Positions 9,374 to 20,070 of a stretch of 48,894 nt of DNA are shown piece by piece; within the stretch, counting starts at the first letter, position 1; each line of letters opens with the position of its first letter. This stretch comes from Carboxylicivirga sediminis (GTDB lineage Bacteria; Bacteroidota; Bacteroidia; Bacteroidales; Marinilabiliaceae): positions 1 to 48,894 of the forward strand of contig NZ_JAGTAR010000041.1 in the NCBI RefSeq assembly GCF_018156225.1, given 5' to 3'. A model generated the notes under the pieces. That model worked only from the letters and a program-made list of their open reading frames with translations. It made no database searches and was not told where the DNA came from. The position numbers and the translations under genes are program-made.

Positions 9374-10432
9374 TTACAAAACATCCGCTTCCACCAACTG
9401 CTCAAACATCTCATTAACGGTCTCTTCCAAAGAGCGATACTGAATACCCAATTCCCGAATACTCTTTTTACTGTCAGCTTTCCAGCCATAGCCCACATTT
9501 CTTGAAATATATTTACGCGTCAAGGCTTTGTTAAGCATGGGGCCTACCAGCCATATCAACCATTTGGGCATTTCTTTTTTGGGTATAGGATAGGCATTAC
9601 CATACTTTGGCAATAGCGTATTAGACAACCCCAGAAACGTAGTATTATGGCCTGACACAATGTGCCGGCCACTGGCAGTTGATACAAATCCTGCCTGAAA
9701 GTGGGCCTCTGCAACATCACGCACATCCACCACACCCCAGCCAATATATGGCACCCCGGCTTTCAGTGTACCATCGGCTATTTGTTTGATAATGGCATAA
9801 CTCTCAGATGTTACATTTTGCGGATTAACAGCCGGTCCCATCACCAATGATGGATTAATCACTACCAAATCCCATCGGCTTTGCTCACGATTAATTTTCC
9901 AGGCCTCTTTCTCTGCCAATGTTTTAGAATAAGGATAAGCACCGTGTGTGAGCGACGAACTGGTATTCCAGTCTTCCTCGGTAAAGATGCCATTGGCGGT
10001 ATTCTTAATATCGATATTATCACCGTAGATGGCCGCCACACTACTGGTTAGCACCACTCGCTTAACCGATTCCGTGCGATTGGCCTGCTCCAGCACGTTA
10101 CGCGTTCCCAAAAGCGCCGGTTCAACGAGTTCCTTTTGCGGATCATTGACGCTTAAGGTAAAAGGCGATGCCGTATGAAACACCAGTTCACACCCTTCCA
10201 TGGCCTCAGCATAGGAACCTTCATCCAATAAATCACTTTTGAAATATTTAATAGTACCGGATGATTGATTAGCCAGTTCATCTAGTACTTTCAGTTTCTC
10301 TCTATTATCAGGGTTACGAACTGCAGCATGCACAGTCAATCCTTCGTCCAATAGTTTTTTAACCAGCCAACCAGCCACATAGCCTGTTGCTCCGCTTACC
10401 ATTACAGGTTTTGTTTTATCAATCTGTATCAT
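9374..10432 (-). CDS. NAD(P)-dependent extended SDR reductase, dihydroflavonol-reductase-like
   Basis: Rossmann-fold oxidoreductase of 352 residues that likely reduces an aldehyde or ketone. The N-terminal nucleotide-binding motif is SGATGYVAGWLV (about residues 14-25), with R in AAVRNPDN pointing to NADP(H) preference by analogy. Further family marks are LVFHTASPF, LTSSVAAIYG with the catalytic Ser region, YPYSKTLAEK with the catalytic Tyr and Lys near residue 160, and GWGVVDVRDVAEAH. This set is characteristic of the dihydroflavonol-4-reductase / cinnamyl-alcohol-dehydrogenase-like aldehyde reductases. The substrate is unknown and no pathway partner is adjacent. Gene ABC-F lies upstream on the same strand but is separated by a strong terminator, so this is an independent unit. 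Confidence 0.9.
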   Translation of the reverse strand: MIQIDKTKPVMVSGATGYVAGWLVKKLLDEGLTVHAAVRNPDNREKLKVLDELANQSSGTIKYFKSDLLDEGSYAEAMEGCELVFHTASPFTLSVNDPQKELVEPALLGTRNVLEQANRTESVKRVVLTSSVAAIYGDNIDIKNTANGIFTEEDWNTSSSLTHGAYPYSKTLAEKEAWKINREQSRWDLVVINPSLVMGPAVNPQNVTSESYAIIKQIADGTLKAGVPYIGWGVVDVRDVAEAHFQAGFVSTASGRHIVSGHNTTFLGLSNTLLPKYGNAYPIPKKEMPKWLIWLVGPMLNKALTRKYISRNVGYGWKADSKKSIRELGIQYRSLEETVNEMFEQLVEADVL

Positions 10433-10510
10433 AGTTTGGTGCTTATATTTACTGCAATATACGAATTACAGCACTAAGCATTAAAGTGATTAACAGGCCT
10501 TTTTGTTCAT

Positions 10511-10543
10511 AAAAAAATCCGGTACTACAGAGTAATACCGGAT
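10511..10543 (-). terminator. Rho-independent terminator of the ABC-F gene
   Basis: On the minus strand, an 8-bp perfect stem ATCCGGTA/TACCGGAT (arms 10517-10524 and 10536-10543) is followed by a T run (A run at 10511-10517 on the plus strand). It separates the ABC-F gene from the downstream reductase gene. Confidence 0.88.
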
Positions 10544-10580
10544 CAATACCATCATATATAAATAACAGCTTTAGCTGTCT

Positions 10581-12218
10581 TTAGTTTTTCATTTCAAGTT
10601 CATTCAGGTGTGCCATCTTTTTCATTTCCAGGAAGCTCTTAATATCTCCCAGATGTTCTTTGACGCGTTTATTGCCAAACTCATACACTTTGTCTACCAA
10701 ACCATCCAGGAAATCCCTGTCGTGCGAAACCAGAATCAGTGTACCGTCAAAGGCCTTCAGGGCATCTTTCAACACATCTTTGGTTTTCATGTCCAAATGG
10801 TTGGTCGGCTCATCCAGTATCAGCAGGTTAACGGGTTCCAGTAAAAGCTTTATCATGGCCAGACGTGTACGCTCACCTCCCGACAGCACACGTACTTTCT
10901 TATCGATATCTTCGCCACCAAACATAAATGCGCCCAGCATATCTTTAATCTTGGTACGGATGTCGCCCACGGCAATGTCATCTATCGTCTGAAACACGGT
11001 TAGCTCATCCTCCAGCATCGAGGCCTGATTTTGCGCGAAATAGCCAATTTGCGTATTATGTCCCAGTTGCAACTGACCATCGTACTTTATCTCGTCCATA
11101 ATGACCTTAACCAGTGTAGATTTACCTTCACCGTTGCGTCCTACAAAGGCAATCTTCTCTCCTCGCTCAAGGGTTAATGAAGCATTGGCAAATACAAGAT
11201 GATCATCGTAATACTTAGTGACTTCGGTGGCTATCAGTGGGTAGCTACCTGAGCGAGGTGCAGGCGGAAACTTCAAACGCAAAGACGAGCGGTCTTCTTC
11301 ATCCACCTCTACCCTATCAAGCTTCTCCAACATCTTAACACGGCTCTGTACCTGAAGGGTTTTAGAGTAGGTCCCCTTAAAGCGCTCGATAAAAGCCTCA
11401 TTCTCGGCAATCATCTTTTGCTGCTCTTCATAGGCTTTCAACTGCTGCTCACGTCTCTCCTGACGTAGTACCAGGTATTTGGAGTAGTTCACTTTATAGT
11501 CATAGATACGTCCCATGGTCACCTCAATGGTACGCGTGGTGATATTATCGACAAATGCGCGGTCGTGCGATATCACAATTACCGCTTTTCCACAACCAAT
11601 CAAAAACTCTTCAAGCCATTGGATAGATTCAATATCCAGGTGGTTGGTAGGCTCATCCAACAGAATCAAATCCGGTTTCTGAAGCAGAATCTTGGCCAGT
11701 TCGATGCGCATGCGCCAGCCACCACTAAACTCGCTGGTTGGCTTGTGCAAGTCATCACGTAAAAAGCCGAGACCCAGCAGCACCTTCTCTACTTCAGCAT
11801 CAAAGTTGGTTTCCTCAATGGAGTAATACTTTTCGCTCAGTGTCGACACCTTCTCAATCAGCTCATAATAGCTCTCCGACTCATAGTCGGTGCGTGTTTC
11901 CAGCTCCTTATTAATTGCTGCCATCTCCTGCTCCATGGCAAAGATGTGGGCGAACGCCTGTGAGGCCTCCTCAAAAACGGTGCGATTATCCTCGGTCATC
12001 AAATGCTGTGGCAAATAGGCCACCACCTTATCGCTCGGAACCGCCACATGTCCTTTATTGGCCTCGCGCGCACCAGCCAGTATTTTCAGCAAGGTTGATT
12101 TACCTGCCCCATTCTTCCCCATCAGCGCAATGCGGTCCTTTTCATTAATAACGAATGAGATATTTTTAAAGAGTGTGGTAGCTCCAAATTCTACCGTTAA
12201 GCCATCTACCGAAATCAT
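10581..12218 (-). CDS. ABC-F family ATPase (ribosome-associated type)
   Basis: Soluble protein of 545 residues with two ATP-binding cassettes and no membrane segment, the layout of ABC-F translation factors that act at the ribosomal E site. First cassette: Walker A GKNGAGKST near residue 35, signature FSGGWRMRIELAK, Walker B LILLDEPTNHLD. Second cassette: GRNGEGKST, LSGGERTRLAMIKLL and LLILDEPTNHLD, ending SHDRDFLDG. Between them is a charged, probably coiled-coil linker (RQERREQQLKAYEEQQKM) with the P-site tRNA-interaction-motif-like segment. Size and linker resemble the YbiT/EttA side of the family rather than antibiotic-resistance members, but I cannot place it exactly. The promoter box TATCTTTG lies at 12238-12245, giving a short leader; the gene ends in its own terminator. 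Confidence 0.94.
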   Translation of the reverse strand: MISVDGLTVEFGATTLFKNISFVINEKDRIALMGKNGAGKSTLLKILAGAREANKGHVAVPSDKVVAYLPQHLMTEDNRTVFEEASQAFAHIFAMEQEMAAINKELETRTDYESESYYELIEKVSTLSEKYYSIEETNFDAEVEKVLLGLGFLRDDLHKPTSEFSGGWRMRIELAKILLQKPDLILLDEPTNHLDIESIQWLEEFLIGCGKAVIVISHDRAFVDNITTRTIEVTMGRIYDYKVNYSKYLVLRQERREQQLKAYEEQQKMIAENEAFIERFKGTYSKTLQVQSRVKMLEKLDRVEVDEEDRSSLRLKFPPAPRSGSYPLIATEVTKYYDDHLVFANASLTLERGEKIAFVGRNGEGKSTLVKVIMDEIKYDGQLQLGHNTQIGYFAQNQASMLEDELTVFQTIDDIAVGDIRTKIKDMLGAFMFGGEDIDKKVRVLSGGERTRLAMIKLLLEPVNLLILDEPTNHLDMKTKDVLKDALKAFDGTLILVSHDRDFLDGLVDKVYEFGNKRVKEHLGDIKSFLEMKKMAHLNELEMKN

Positions 12219-12237
12219 AATTCTATTTTTTGCGCCG

Positions 12238-12245
12238 CAAAGATA
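12238..12245 (-). promoter_or_regulatory. -7 box of the ABC-F gene promoter
   Basis: On the minus strand TATCTTTG is an exact TAnnTTTG. The predicted start near 12232 leaves a leader of about 14 bases before the ATG at 12218. Confidence 0.65.
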
Positions 12246-12403
12246 AAATTATCCACCTAAGCATGAAGCACCTTCATGGCGTTTTAAGGTTTTTTTGATT
12301 TAAAAGCCGCCAGAGTATAGCTTCTAGCTACTAGCAATTCACATGGCGCTTAACTCCTCTTCTGCCATCCGTCATTCGTCTTCGGTTCCCAATCTTCTGC
12401 CTC

Positions 12404-12424
12404 CTGCCTAACTACTGACCACTA
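12404..12424 (+). repeat. Direct repeat, left copy, flanking the 22-nt hairpin array
   Basis: A 21-base segment beginning CTGCCTAACTACTGAC recurs at 12779-12799 with one difference (ACC versus ACT). The two copies lie on either side of the hairpin array, about 355 bases apart. The stretch around the left copy (12300-12430) is pyrimidine-rich and of low complexity. Confidence 0.6.
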
Positions 12425-12459
12425 ACTAATGTCAACTTGCATACTTTTCGATTGCCAAC

Positions 12460-12547
12460 CACAGATTCTTCCGTGGCCTAACACAGAAAAGTCTGTAGCC
12501 TCGCACAGAAAAGTCTGTGGCCTCGCACGGAAAAATCTGTGGGATTT
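12460..12547 (+). repeat. 22-nt hairpin repeat array, type A (four units)
   Basis: Four head-to-tail units of exactly 22 nt start at 12460, 12482, 12504 and 12526. The best copy is a CACAGA/TCTGTG stem with an AAAG loop followed by GCCTCG; the outer two copies are diverged. The period is not a multiple of three, and the frames it crosses do not look like protein. It runs after a 9-base gap into the type B units, which have the same period and the same GAAAA-type loop but a different stem. Confidence 0.85.
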
Positions 12548-12556
12548 ACCTCCATT

Positions 12557-12686
12557 GGTGAAAAATGTCACCAACATTGATGGAAAACGTCACCAACATT
12601 GGTGGAAAACGTCACCAGCATTGGTGGAAAACGTCACCAGCATTGGTGTAAAGTGTCACCAACAGGTGAGAAACGCCACCAATCTT
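12557..12686 (+). repeat. 22-nt hairpin repeat array, type B (six units)
   Basis: Units start at 12557, 12579, 12601, 12623, 12645 and 12665. The consensus is GGTG, GAAAACGT, CACC, then AACATT or AGCATT (22 nt; the fifth unit has 20). Each unit can form GGTG/CACC, extended across borders to TTGGTG/CACCAA. Units 3 and 4 are identical and the outer ones have diverged, as in a tandem array growing from the middle. It lies about 215 bases before the ligA promoter. Confidence 0.88.
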
Positions 12687-12778
12687 AGGGGAAGATTCAT
12701 TGTCTTAGGCTTTAGAACTGCAAACTTCAATCAGATAGCTGTTTTCATAGTATTAGATTCACTCCAGCCGCCAAATCT

Positions 12779-14940
<2,162 letters not shown>

Positions 14941-14974
14941 CCAATCATCAAATAACATTGAAACGACCCGATAA

Positions 14975-15523
14975 ATGAGCAACTTCATTGATACAATACG
15001 ACAAAAGGTAGCTTTATACAAGTTGGATAAACAGCTGCAAAAAGCGCCCCGAATTAAAAAACTTCACAACCTTAAAACAGCTCAAACAGCTGGTATCCTT
15101 TACGATGCCACCAACGAGGCTAATCACCAGTTAGTAAAAGAACTAATTAAGGAATTGAAGGAAGAAAACATCAGCTCACAGGCACTGGGATTTATTGACA
15201 AAAAGAAGCGAGACGACAACTACATTGGTGATAGCACCTACAGCTTTGCCTGTCGAAAAGACTTCAGCTTTTTCTACGCCATTAAAAAGGAAGCTATTCA
15301 ATCTTTTATTGATACACCGTTTAATTTGCTCATTATACTGGTTAATGAACAACCATTTGCCATTGATTACCTGGGCCAGCTATCAAAAGCTGAATTTAAA
15401 GTAGGAAAAGCCGGACTGGATAATGACTTATACGACCTGATGATTGAGCTTGCTCCAACAGCTAGTATGTATGAGCTAAAAAAGCAAATCACCTTTTACC
15501 TCAAACTTCTTAACAACAACTAA
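14975..15523 (+). CDS. Conserved Bacteroidota protein, DUF6913-like
   Basis: Protein of 182 residues with no signal peptide or membrane segment, rich in Lys and Leu; probably cytosolic. I recognise the overall pattern (basic helical N-terminus, a central alpha/beta part with NLLIILVNEQPFAIDYL, and a helical tail LMIELAPTASMYELKKQI) as the DUF6913-type family often found beside dapA in this phylum; no function is known to me. It starts 34 bases after ligA and ends one base before the dapA ATG, so the three genes are almost certainly co-transcribed and translation of dapA may be coupled to it. Confidence 0.8.
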   Translation: MSNFIDTIRQKVALYKLDKQLQKAPRIKKLHNLKTAQTAGILYDATNEANHQLVKELIKELKEENISSQALGFIDKKKRDDNYIGDSTYSFACRKDFSFFYAIKKEAIQSFIDTPFNLLIILVNEQPFAIDYLGQLSKAEFKVGKAGLDNDLYDLMIELAPTASMYELKKQITFYLKLLNNN

Positions 15524-15524
15524 A

Positions 15525-16442
15525 ATGGCCCCCATGATATCAGCACAACAACTAAAAGGTACTGGCGTAGCACTGGTAACACCCTTTAACGAGCATAAAC
15601 AGGTTGATCACACAGCATTGACCAAACTGGTGAATTTTGTGATAGAAGGTGGTGTTAACTTCCTGGTTGCACTGGGTACAACTGCCGAAACAGCCACACT
15701 AAATGACAAAGAGAGGCTGGAGGTGGTGAAAACCATCAAAAAAGCGAATGACAGCCGGGTGCCAATAATTATGGGAATGGGTGGTAATAATACCAGTCAA
15801 TTGACTGATACCATCAACAAAACTGATTTTGATGGTATCGACGCCATATTATCAGTCACTCCCTTCTACAATAAGCCTACACAGGAAGGACTGTATCAGC
15901 ACTATAAAACCATTGCCGAGGCATCTCCCGTACCGATTATTTTGTATAACGTGCCTTCGCGCACAGGGTGCAACCTGGATGCTTCAACATGTCTGCAGCT
16001 CGCCAATGACTTTGACAATATCATTGCTGTGAAAGAGGCTTCGGGTGATTTATTGCAGGTAATGGACATCATCAAATACAAACCTGATGATTTTGCGGTA
16101 TTATCGGGCGACGATGCATTAACATTACCTATCCTTGGCCTTGGTGGCGATGGGGTAATATCGGTTGTTGCCAACGGGTATCCAAAAGCATTCAGTCAAA
16201 TGGTGCAGGCTGCGCATAACGACAACTACATTAAAGCACGCAGACTACACTATGGCCTTACGGATATTATAAAGAATCTCTTTATTGAGAGTAATCCAGC
16301 AGGTATCAAAGCCATTTTAGAAATGCGTGAAATCATTGACAACCAATTACGTCTGCCACTTGTTCCTTTAACAGAACAGACGTATGATACGCTTAAAGCT
16401 CAATTTAAAGCCTTTCAGGCTGAATTTTGGAATGCTTTTTGA
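15525..16442 (+). CDS. dapA: 4-hydroxy-tetrahydrodipicolinate synthase
   Basis: Condenses pyruvate with aspartate semialdehyde, the first committed step of lysine and diaminopimelate synthesis in the cytosol. The 305-residue protein is a TIM barrel with GVALVTPFN at the N-terminus, the GTTAETATL phosphate/substrate loop (family form GTTGE; here A replaces the second G), the catalytic Tyr in ILYNVPSRTG near residue 139, the Schiff-base Lys in AVKEASGD near residue 168, and the LSGDDALTLP segment. Two Met codons lie close together (15525 and 15534); the first keeps a one-base gap to the preceding gene. Diaminopimelate supply fits the peptidoglycan theme of the LpoB-like gene downstream. Confidence 0.96.
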   Translation: MAPMISAQQLKGTGVALVTPFNEHKQVDHTALTKLVNFVIEGGVNFLVALGTTAETATLNDKERLEVVKTIKKANDSRVPIIMGMGGNNTSQLTDTINKTDFDGIDAILSVTPFYNKPTQEGLYQHYKTIAEASPVPIILYNVPSRTGCNLDASTCLQLANDFDNIIAVKEASGDLLQVMDIIKYKPDDFAVLSGDDALTLPILGLGGDGVISVVANGYPKAFSQMVQAAHNDNYIKARRLHYGLTDIIKNLFIESNPAGIKAILEMREIIDNQLRLPLVPLTEQTYDTLKAQFKAFQAEFWNAF

Positions 16443-16500
16443 TATTTTCAATCACGGATTCATAAATTAGACTATCCAATAAAATCTAAACTTATTACTT

Positions 16501-17091
16501 ATGAAACGAAATTTGTTATTCGTACTGGCAATAGGACTAGCCGTAAGCTTACTCACCGGATGTGCCCACACTGTTGAACGCGTTGATACCAAAGAAGCCA
16601 TTGATTTAAGTGGCCGTTGGAACGATACTGATTCTCGTCTGGTAGCCGAAGAAATGGTTAACCAGGTGCTGGGTGGTGCATGGATTGATAACCATCAGGG
16701 CGATAATAATGGACAAAAGCCGGTAGTGGTTGTTGGTTTAATCTACAATAAATCACACGAACATATTAGTGCCGAGACTTTTGTAAAAGATGTAGAACGC
16801 GCTTTTATTAACAGTGGCCGTGTTCGCCTGGTACAAGCCGGCGATAAACGCGAAGAACTTCGCCGCGAGAGAGCCGCACAGCAAGAGTTTGCCAGCATGG
16901 CAACAGCTAAGGCTTGGGGTAAAGAGTTAGGCGCTGACTTTATGCTTAATGGAGATATTAACTCAATTGTTGATACCTACAAGAAAGAACGTGTTAATTT
17001 CTACAAGGTTAATATGGAGCTTTCCAACCTTGAAACCAATGAAATAGTATGGATTGGTGACAAAGAAATTAAGAAGTACATTAACAATTAA
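16501..17091 (+). CDS. LpoB-like outer-membrane lipoprotein
   Basis: Lipoprotein of 196 residues with signal peptide and lipobox LLTGC (Cys 21). The mature part resembles the LpoB / penicillin-binding-protein-activator family: DLSGRWNDTDSRLVAEEM near the start, VVVVGLIYNKSHEHI, FVKDVERAFINSGRVRLV, then an Arg/Glu-rich helix and GADFMLNGDINS, ending NLETNEIVWIGDKEIKKY. In Gammaproteobacteria LpoB stimulates the bifunctional synthase PBP1b; whether this Bacteroidota homologue does so is inference. The next gene encodes a COG3014-like lipoprotein, a neighbour often seen with this family, and a 15-bp stem hairpin lies between the two. Confidence 0.88.
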   Translation: MKRNLLFVLAIGLAVSLLTGCAHTVERVDTKEAIDLSGRWNDTDSRLVAEEMVNQVLGGAWIDNHQGDNNGQKPVVVVGLIYNKSHEHISAETFVKDVERAFINSGRVRLVQAGDKREELRRERAAQQEFASMATAKAWGKELGADFMLNGDINSIVDTYKKERVNFYKVNMELSNLETNEIVWIGDKEIKKYINN

Positions 17092-17109
17092 TTGTTACAA
17101 AAACCTAAA

Positions 17110-17144
17110 GATTAATGCCTGTTGCCAGCCAACGGGCATTAATC
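17110..17144 (+). promoter_or_regulatory. Strong intergenic hairpin between the LpoB-like and COG3014-like genes
   Basis: Arms at 17110-17124 and 17130-17144 form a 15-bp stem with a single T-G wobble around a 5-nt loop (CCAGC). No T run follows directly (the next bases are TACACTTTTCC), so it is a poor intrinsic terminator. It could be an attenuator, an RNA-processing or stability element, or an operator. It swallows the ATG at 17115, so the next gene is better started at 17175. Confidence 0.7.
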
Positions 17145-17174
17145 TACACTTTTCCTCCAACAGCCCTTCATAGC

Positions 17175-18560
17175 ATGAAAAGCAAAATCCTCACCTCATT
17201 ACTCCTCATTACCATCCTTGGCGGATGCGCCACCTACTACGAACAAAATATTAAGTTACAAACCCTAATCACCTCCGGACAATTTGAAGCTGCTGATAAA
17301 GAATTGGCCAAAGATACCAAGGGAGCTGAAGGTAAGAACCGATATCTCTATTTTTGCAATCGCGGTGTAGTGAGCTTTATGAACGGACAATACGAAACCA
17401 GCATCAACTATTTTAATCAGGCCGACTATTATGCCGAGGACTTTAGTAAATCGTTTGGTAACGAGGCACTGGCTTTAATCACCAATCCCATGGTGAAGCC
17501 CTATCGCCCTGAGGATTTTGAGGCTGTACTTGTACACTTTTACAAGGCGCTTAACTTTATCTACCTGAAGAATTATGAAGGCGCCTTAATTGAATGCCGC
17601 CGCGTTAATATTGTCCTGCAAAACCTGAATGACAAGTATAAAAAGCATAAAAACAAATATGCACGCGATGCCTTTGCTCATTGTCTGATGGGCCTGGTAT
17701 ATGAGGCTGCCGGCAATACCAACGACGCCTTTATTGCCTATCGTAATGCCCTGGAGATATACGAAGAGGATTACAAAGCACTTTTTGGTCTGGATGTTCC
17801 TGAACAGCTTAAGTACGACCTGATGCGTACCGCTCATGAACTGGGTTTTGGAACAGAACTGGACTTTTATGAAAATAAGTTTGGCTATAAATACGAGCCC
17901 GAAGATCCGGATAAGGGCTACCTGGTCTTTTTCTGGTTAAATGGCTTTGGACCGGTTAAGGATGAATGGAGCATTAACTTTACCAACACAGGTTATAACG
18001 ACGGTTGGATTACCCTGGCTAACGATGAATATGGGCTGAGTTTCCCCATTTATATTGGCAATAAGTCACGTAACGATCAGGCGGCCTTCAAAAACCTGTC
18101 TTTTCTTAGAGTTGCTTTTCCTAAATATCGCGAACGTAAACCGGTATTTAATACGGCCAGCATTAGCGCCAACCAGGAAAGCTATCCATTGGAATTAGGC
18201 GAGAATATCAATGCAGTGGCATTTCAGTGCCTGCAAGACAGAATGATGCGTGAATTAGCTTCTGGTATTGCCCGCTTAGCCACCAAAAAAGCATTGGAGG
18301 AAGTGGCACGTAATGAAAATGAAAACCTGGGAACCATCGTTAGCATTGTCAATGCTATGACCGAAAAAGCAGATACCCGCAACTGGCAATCATTACCTTA
18401 CAGTATTTCCTACTGCCGTATTCCGCTTGATGAGGGAATGCAACAAGTCGAGTTAAATACATCGGGACGCATGCAGCATACTGTGCCATTTACCTTCGAT
18501 ATAAAAAAGAATCAGACAACCTTTTTTGCCTTCCACAACCTGGAAAGTCAACAGCGCTGA
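17175..18560 (+). CDS. COG3014-like lipoprotein with TPR-like N-terminal region
   Basis: Lipoprotein of 461 residues with signal peptide and lipobox ILGGC. The N-terminal half reads as helical repeats (YLYFCNRGVVSFMNGQYETS, then FYKALNFIYLKNYEGALIEC, then AGNTNDAFIAYRNAL), and the C-terminal half is a mixed domain with PLELGENINAVAFQ. The pattern fits the COG3014 family, found beside LpoB-like genes in several phyla; molecular role unknown, probably envelope. ATG 17115 is rejected because it lies inside a strong hairpin and would hide the lipoprotein signal. It ends five bases before the convergent PepSY-type gene, with no terminator between them. Confidence 0.82.
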   Translation: MKSKILTSLLLITILGGCATYYEQNIKLQTLITSGQFEAADKELAKDTKGAEGKNRYLYFCNRGVVSFMNGQYETSINYFNQADYYAEDFSKSFGNEALALITNPMVKPYRPEDFEAVLVHFYKALNFIYLKNYEGALIECRRVNIVLQNLNDKYKKHKNKYARDAFAHCLMGLVYEAAGNTNDAFIAYRNALEIYEEDYKALFGLDVPEQLKYDLMRTAHELGFGTELDFYENKFGYKYEPEDPDKGYLVFFWLNGFGPVKDEWSINFTNTGYNDGWITLANDEYGLSFPIYIGNKSRNDQAAFKNLSFLRVAFPKYRERKPVFNTASISANQESYPLELGENINAVAFQCLQDRMMRELASGIARLATKKALEEVARNENENLGTIVSIVNAMTEKADTRNWQSLPYSISYCRIPLDEGMQQVELNTSGRMQHTVPFTFDIKKNQTTFFAFHNLESQQR

Positions 18561-18564
18561 TGGT

Positions 18565-19089
18565 TTAAATATACAAGGCTAAAACAGCCAAAATAAGGCC
18601 AACAGCGGTTAACACAAGGCCTCGCTTAAACTTGCTGCTTTTGGGTTTATACATCCAAAGCGATGAAATGGCCAGAAATAGCAGCAACACACCATAGGTC
18701 AGTCCCATCCAGTGTGCCCCAAACCGGCTCTTGGTTTTATGAAAACCGTTGATTTGCCACACCCAATCAGGATAGGTGTTAATCGTGTAATCTGCCAATC
18801 CTGTGGACTTACAATAAGTTCCATAGTTAAAATATATGGTGTCGGTACTTTCTTCTGTCACATTCAGGCGACGTAATTCCAAAGCGTCACCAAGTTCATC
18901 AGCTGGTGTATTAGGCGCTATTTGCTCAACATACCTTTTATCGACTGTAAATAAATTGGTATCCCGATACAACAGGATAATACCACTGACACAATATACA
19001 AGGGTTAAACCAATCATTAAAAAACCAATATCGCGGTGCAGTACGCGCATTATTTTTGTTACCGAATTCTTCTTATTCTCTGTTGCCAT
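18565..19089 (-). CDS. PepSY-associated transmembrane protein
   Basis: Inner-membrane protein of 174 residues. An N-terminal amphipathic stretch with MRVLHRDIGF precedes a membrane helix (FLMIGLTLVYCVSGIILLYRD split across its end), a periplasmic domain of about 80 residues with WQINGFHKTKSRFG, and two further helices (GLTYGVLLLFLAISSLWMY and GLVLTAVGLILAVLAL). The RxLH near the first helix and the H-rich FGAHWMG are typical of the PepSY-TM group linked to iron or flavin reduction. It has no such partner nearby, so the function remains open. It faces the COG3014-like gene, ending five bases from it. Confidence 0.75.
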   Translation of the reverse strand: MATENKKNSVTKIMRVLHRDIGFLMIGLTLVYCVSGIILLYRDTNLFTVDKRYVEQIAPNTPADELGDALELRRLNVTEESTDTIYFNYGTYCKSTGLADYTINTYPDWVWQINGFHKTKSRFGAHWMGLTYGVLLLFLAISSLWMYKPKSSKFKRGLVLTAVGLILAVLALYI

Positions 19090-19164
19090 ATTTTATAATT
19101 GGGCTGCAAGTTTACTTTTTACTCTTCTATTTCTGGTACTCTTTAACGTTGCATTAACACGTCT

Positions 19165-20070
19165 TTACTTTATATTGGCCAGGTAAGCGTTAAGATTATC
19201 CAGCACCTTGTCCGACAAACGGCCTTTTGCCTCACGTGTCCAGCCCGATGTTTTGTCGGAATAAATAATATTATTGTAGCGGGTTAATGTATTCATGTGT
19301 GGACCAAAGCCACAATTATCAAAAATGGCATAGTTCCCATTCCTTAGCAGCCACTTCTCAAACACCTCCTTCTCAAATGGCAGTCCAAGTGAAGTATTCA
19401 CAATAATTTTGCGGTTACCGAGCCATTGAAAGTATTCCTCATTCAATACTTTTGCATTCCTGGGTAAATGAAAAGAGATAATATCATTGTTCTGCAAAAG
19501 CTCTTCCAATGGTTGATAATCTATTTTTAACTGCTCAACATATGGCTTTCTGCTGCGGCTGTAGTAACTCACCTTAGCACCAAAAAACTGCAAATGCCGG
19601 GCTGTTAACAGGCCTGTAGTACCCATACCTATTATTCCTACTCTACGTCCACCTAGTTCAAGTGGTTCAGACCGCCACTGATGCTTACCCAATCCTTTCA
19701 GCAGGCCAATTAATTCGGCTATGATAAACTCAGCAACACCTTCATCCCCATAGTCCCGTATACCAGATACTTCAATTCCATTTGCTCTGGCATAACGTAC
19801 ATCAACATTGGCAGAGTCTTCATCAATAAGGCTGCAGCACATACCTATGTATTTCAGCTTATGGCAATGAGCCAGCACTTTTGCACTAACAGGCGTATTC
19901 CATGATACAAAAAGCGCTTCAGCATCCCGCGCACGCTCTATGGTGGTAGCTTCATCCACTGGCACATCATTATATATGGCTACGGGATTTTCCGATAATT
20001 CTTGCAAGCGCTGCAATGCAAAGCCCTGCAAACCTGTATAATCAAGAACAACAATTTGCTTAAAAAACAT
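19165..20070 (-). CDS. D-2-hydroxyacid-dehydrogenase-like protein, catalytic residues not conserved
   Basis: Protein of 301 residues with the fold of NAD-dependent D-isomer 2-hydroxyacid dehydrogenases. The Rossmann motif is GGRRVGIIGMGTTGLLTARH at about residues 140-160, and the catalytic-domain entry FVSWNTPVSAKVL and IGMCCSLIDEDSANVDV lie before it. The active site is unusual: the family Arg motif (VNxxRG) reads VNTSLG here, the usual Glu motif region reads DNCGFGP, and the family His near the C-terminus is not seen in YSDKTSGWTREA. It may therefore bind NAD(H) without classical dehydrogenase chemistry, or use other residues. It stands alone between the PepSY-type and MoeB genes, all on the minus strand with spacers of 75 and 216 bases. 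Confidence 0.85.
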   Translation of the reverse strand: MFFKQIVVLDYTGLQGFALQRLQELSENPVAIYNDVPVDEATTIERARDAEALFVSWNTPVSAKVLAHCHKLKYIGMCCSLIDEDSANVDVRYARANGIEVSGIRDYGDEGVAEFIIAELIGLLKGLGKHQWRSEPLELGGRRVGIIGMGTTGLLTARHLQFFGAKVSYYSRSRKPYVEQLKIDYQPLEELLQNNDIISFHLPRNAKVLNEEYFQWLGNRKIIVNTSLGLPFEKEVFEKWLLRNGNYAIFDNCGFGPHMNTLTRYNNIIYSDKTSGWTREAKGRLSDKVLDNLNAYLANIK

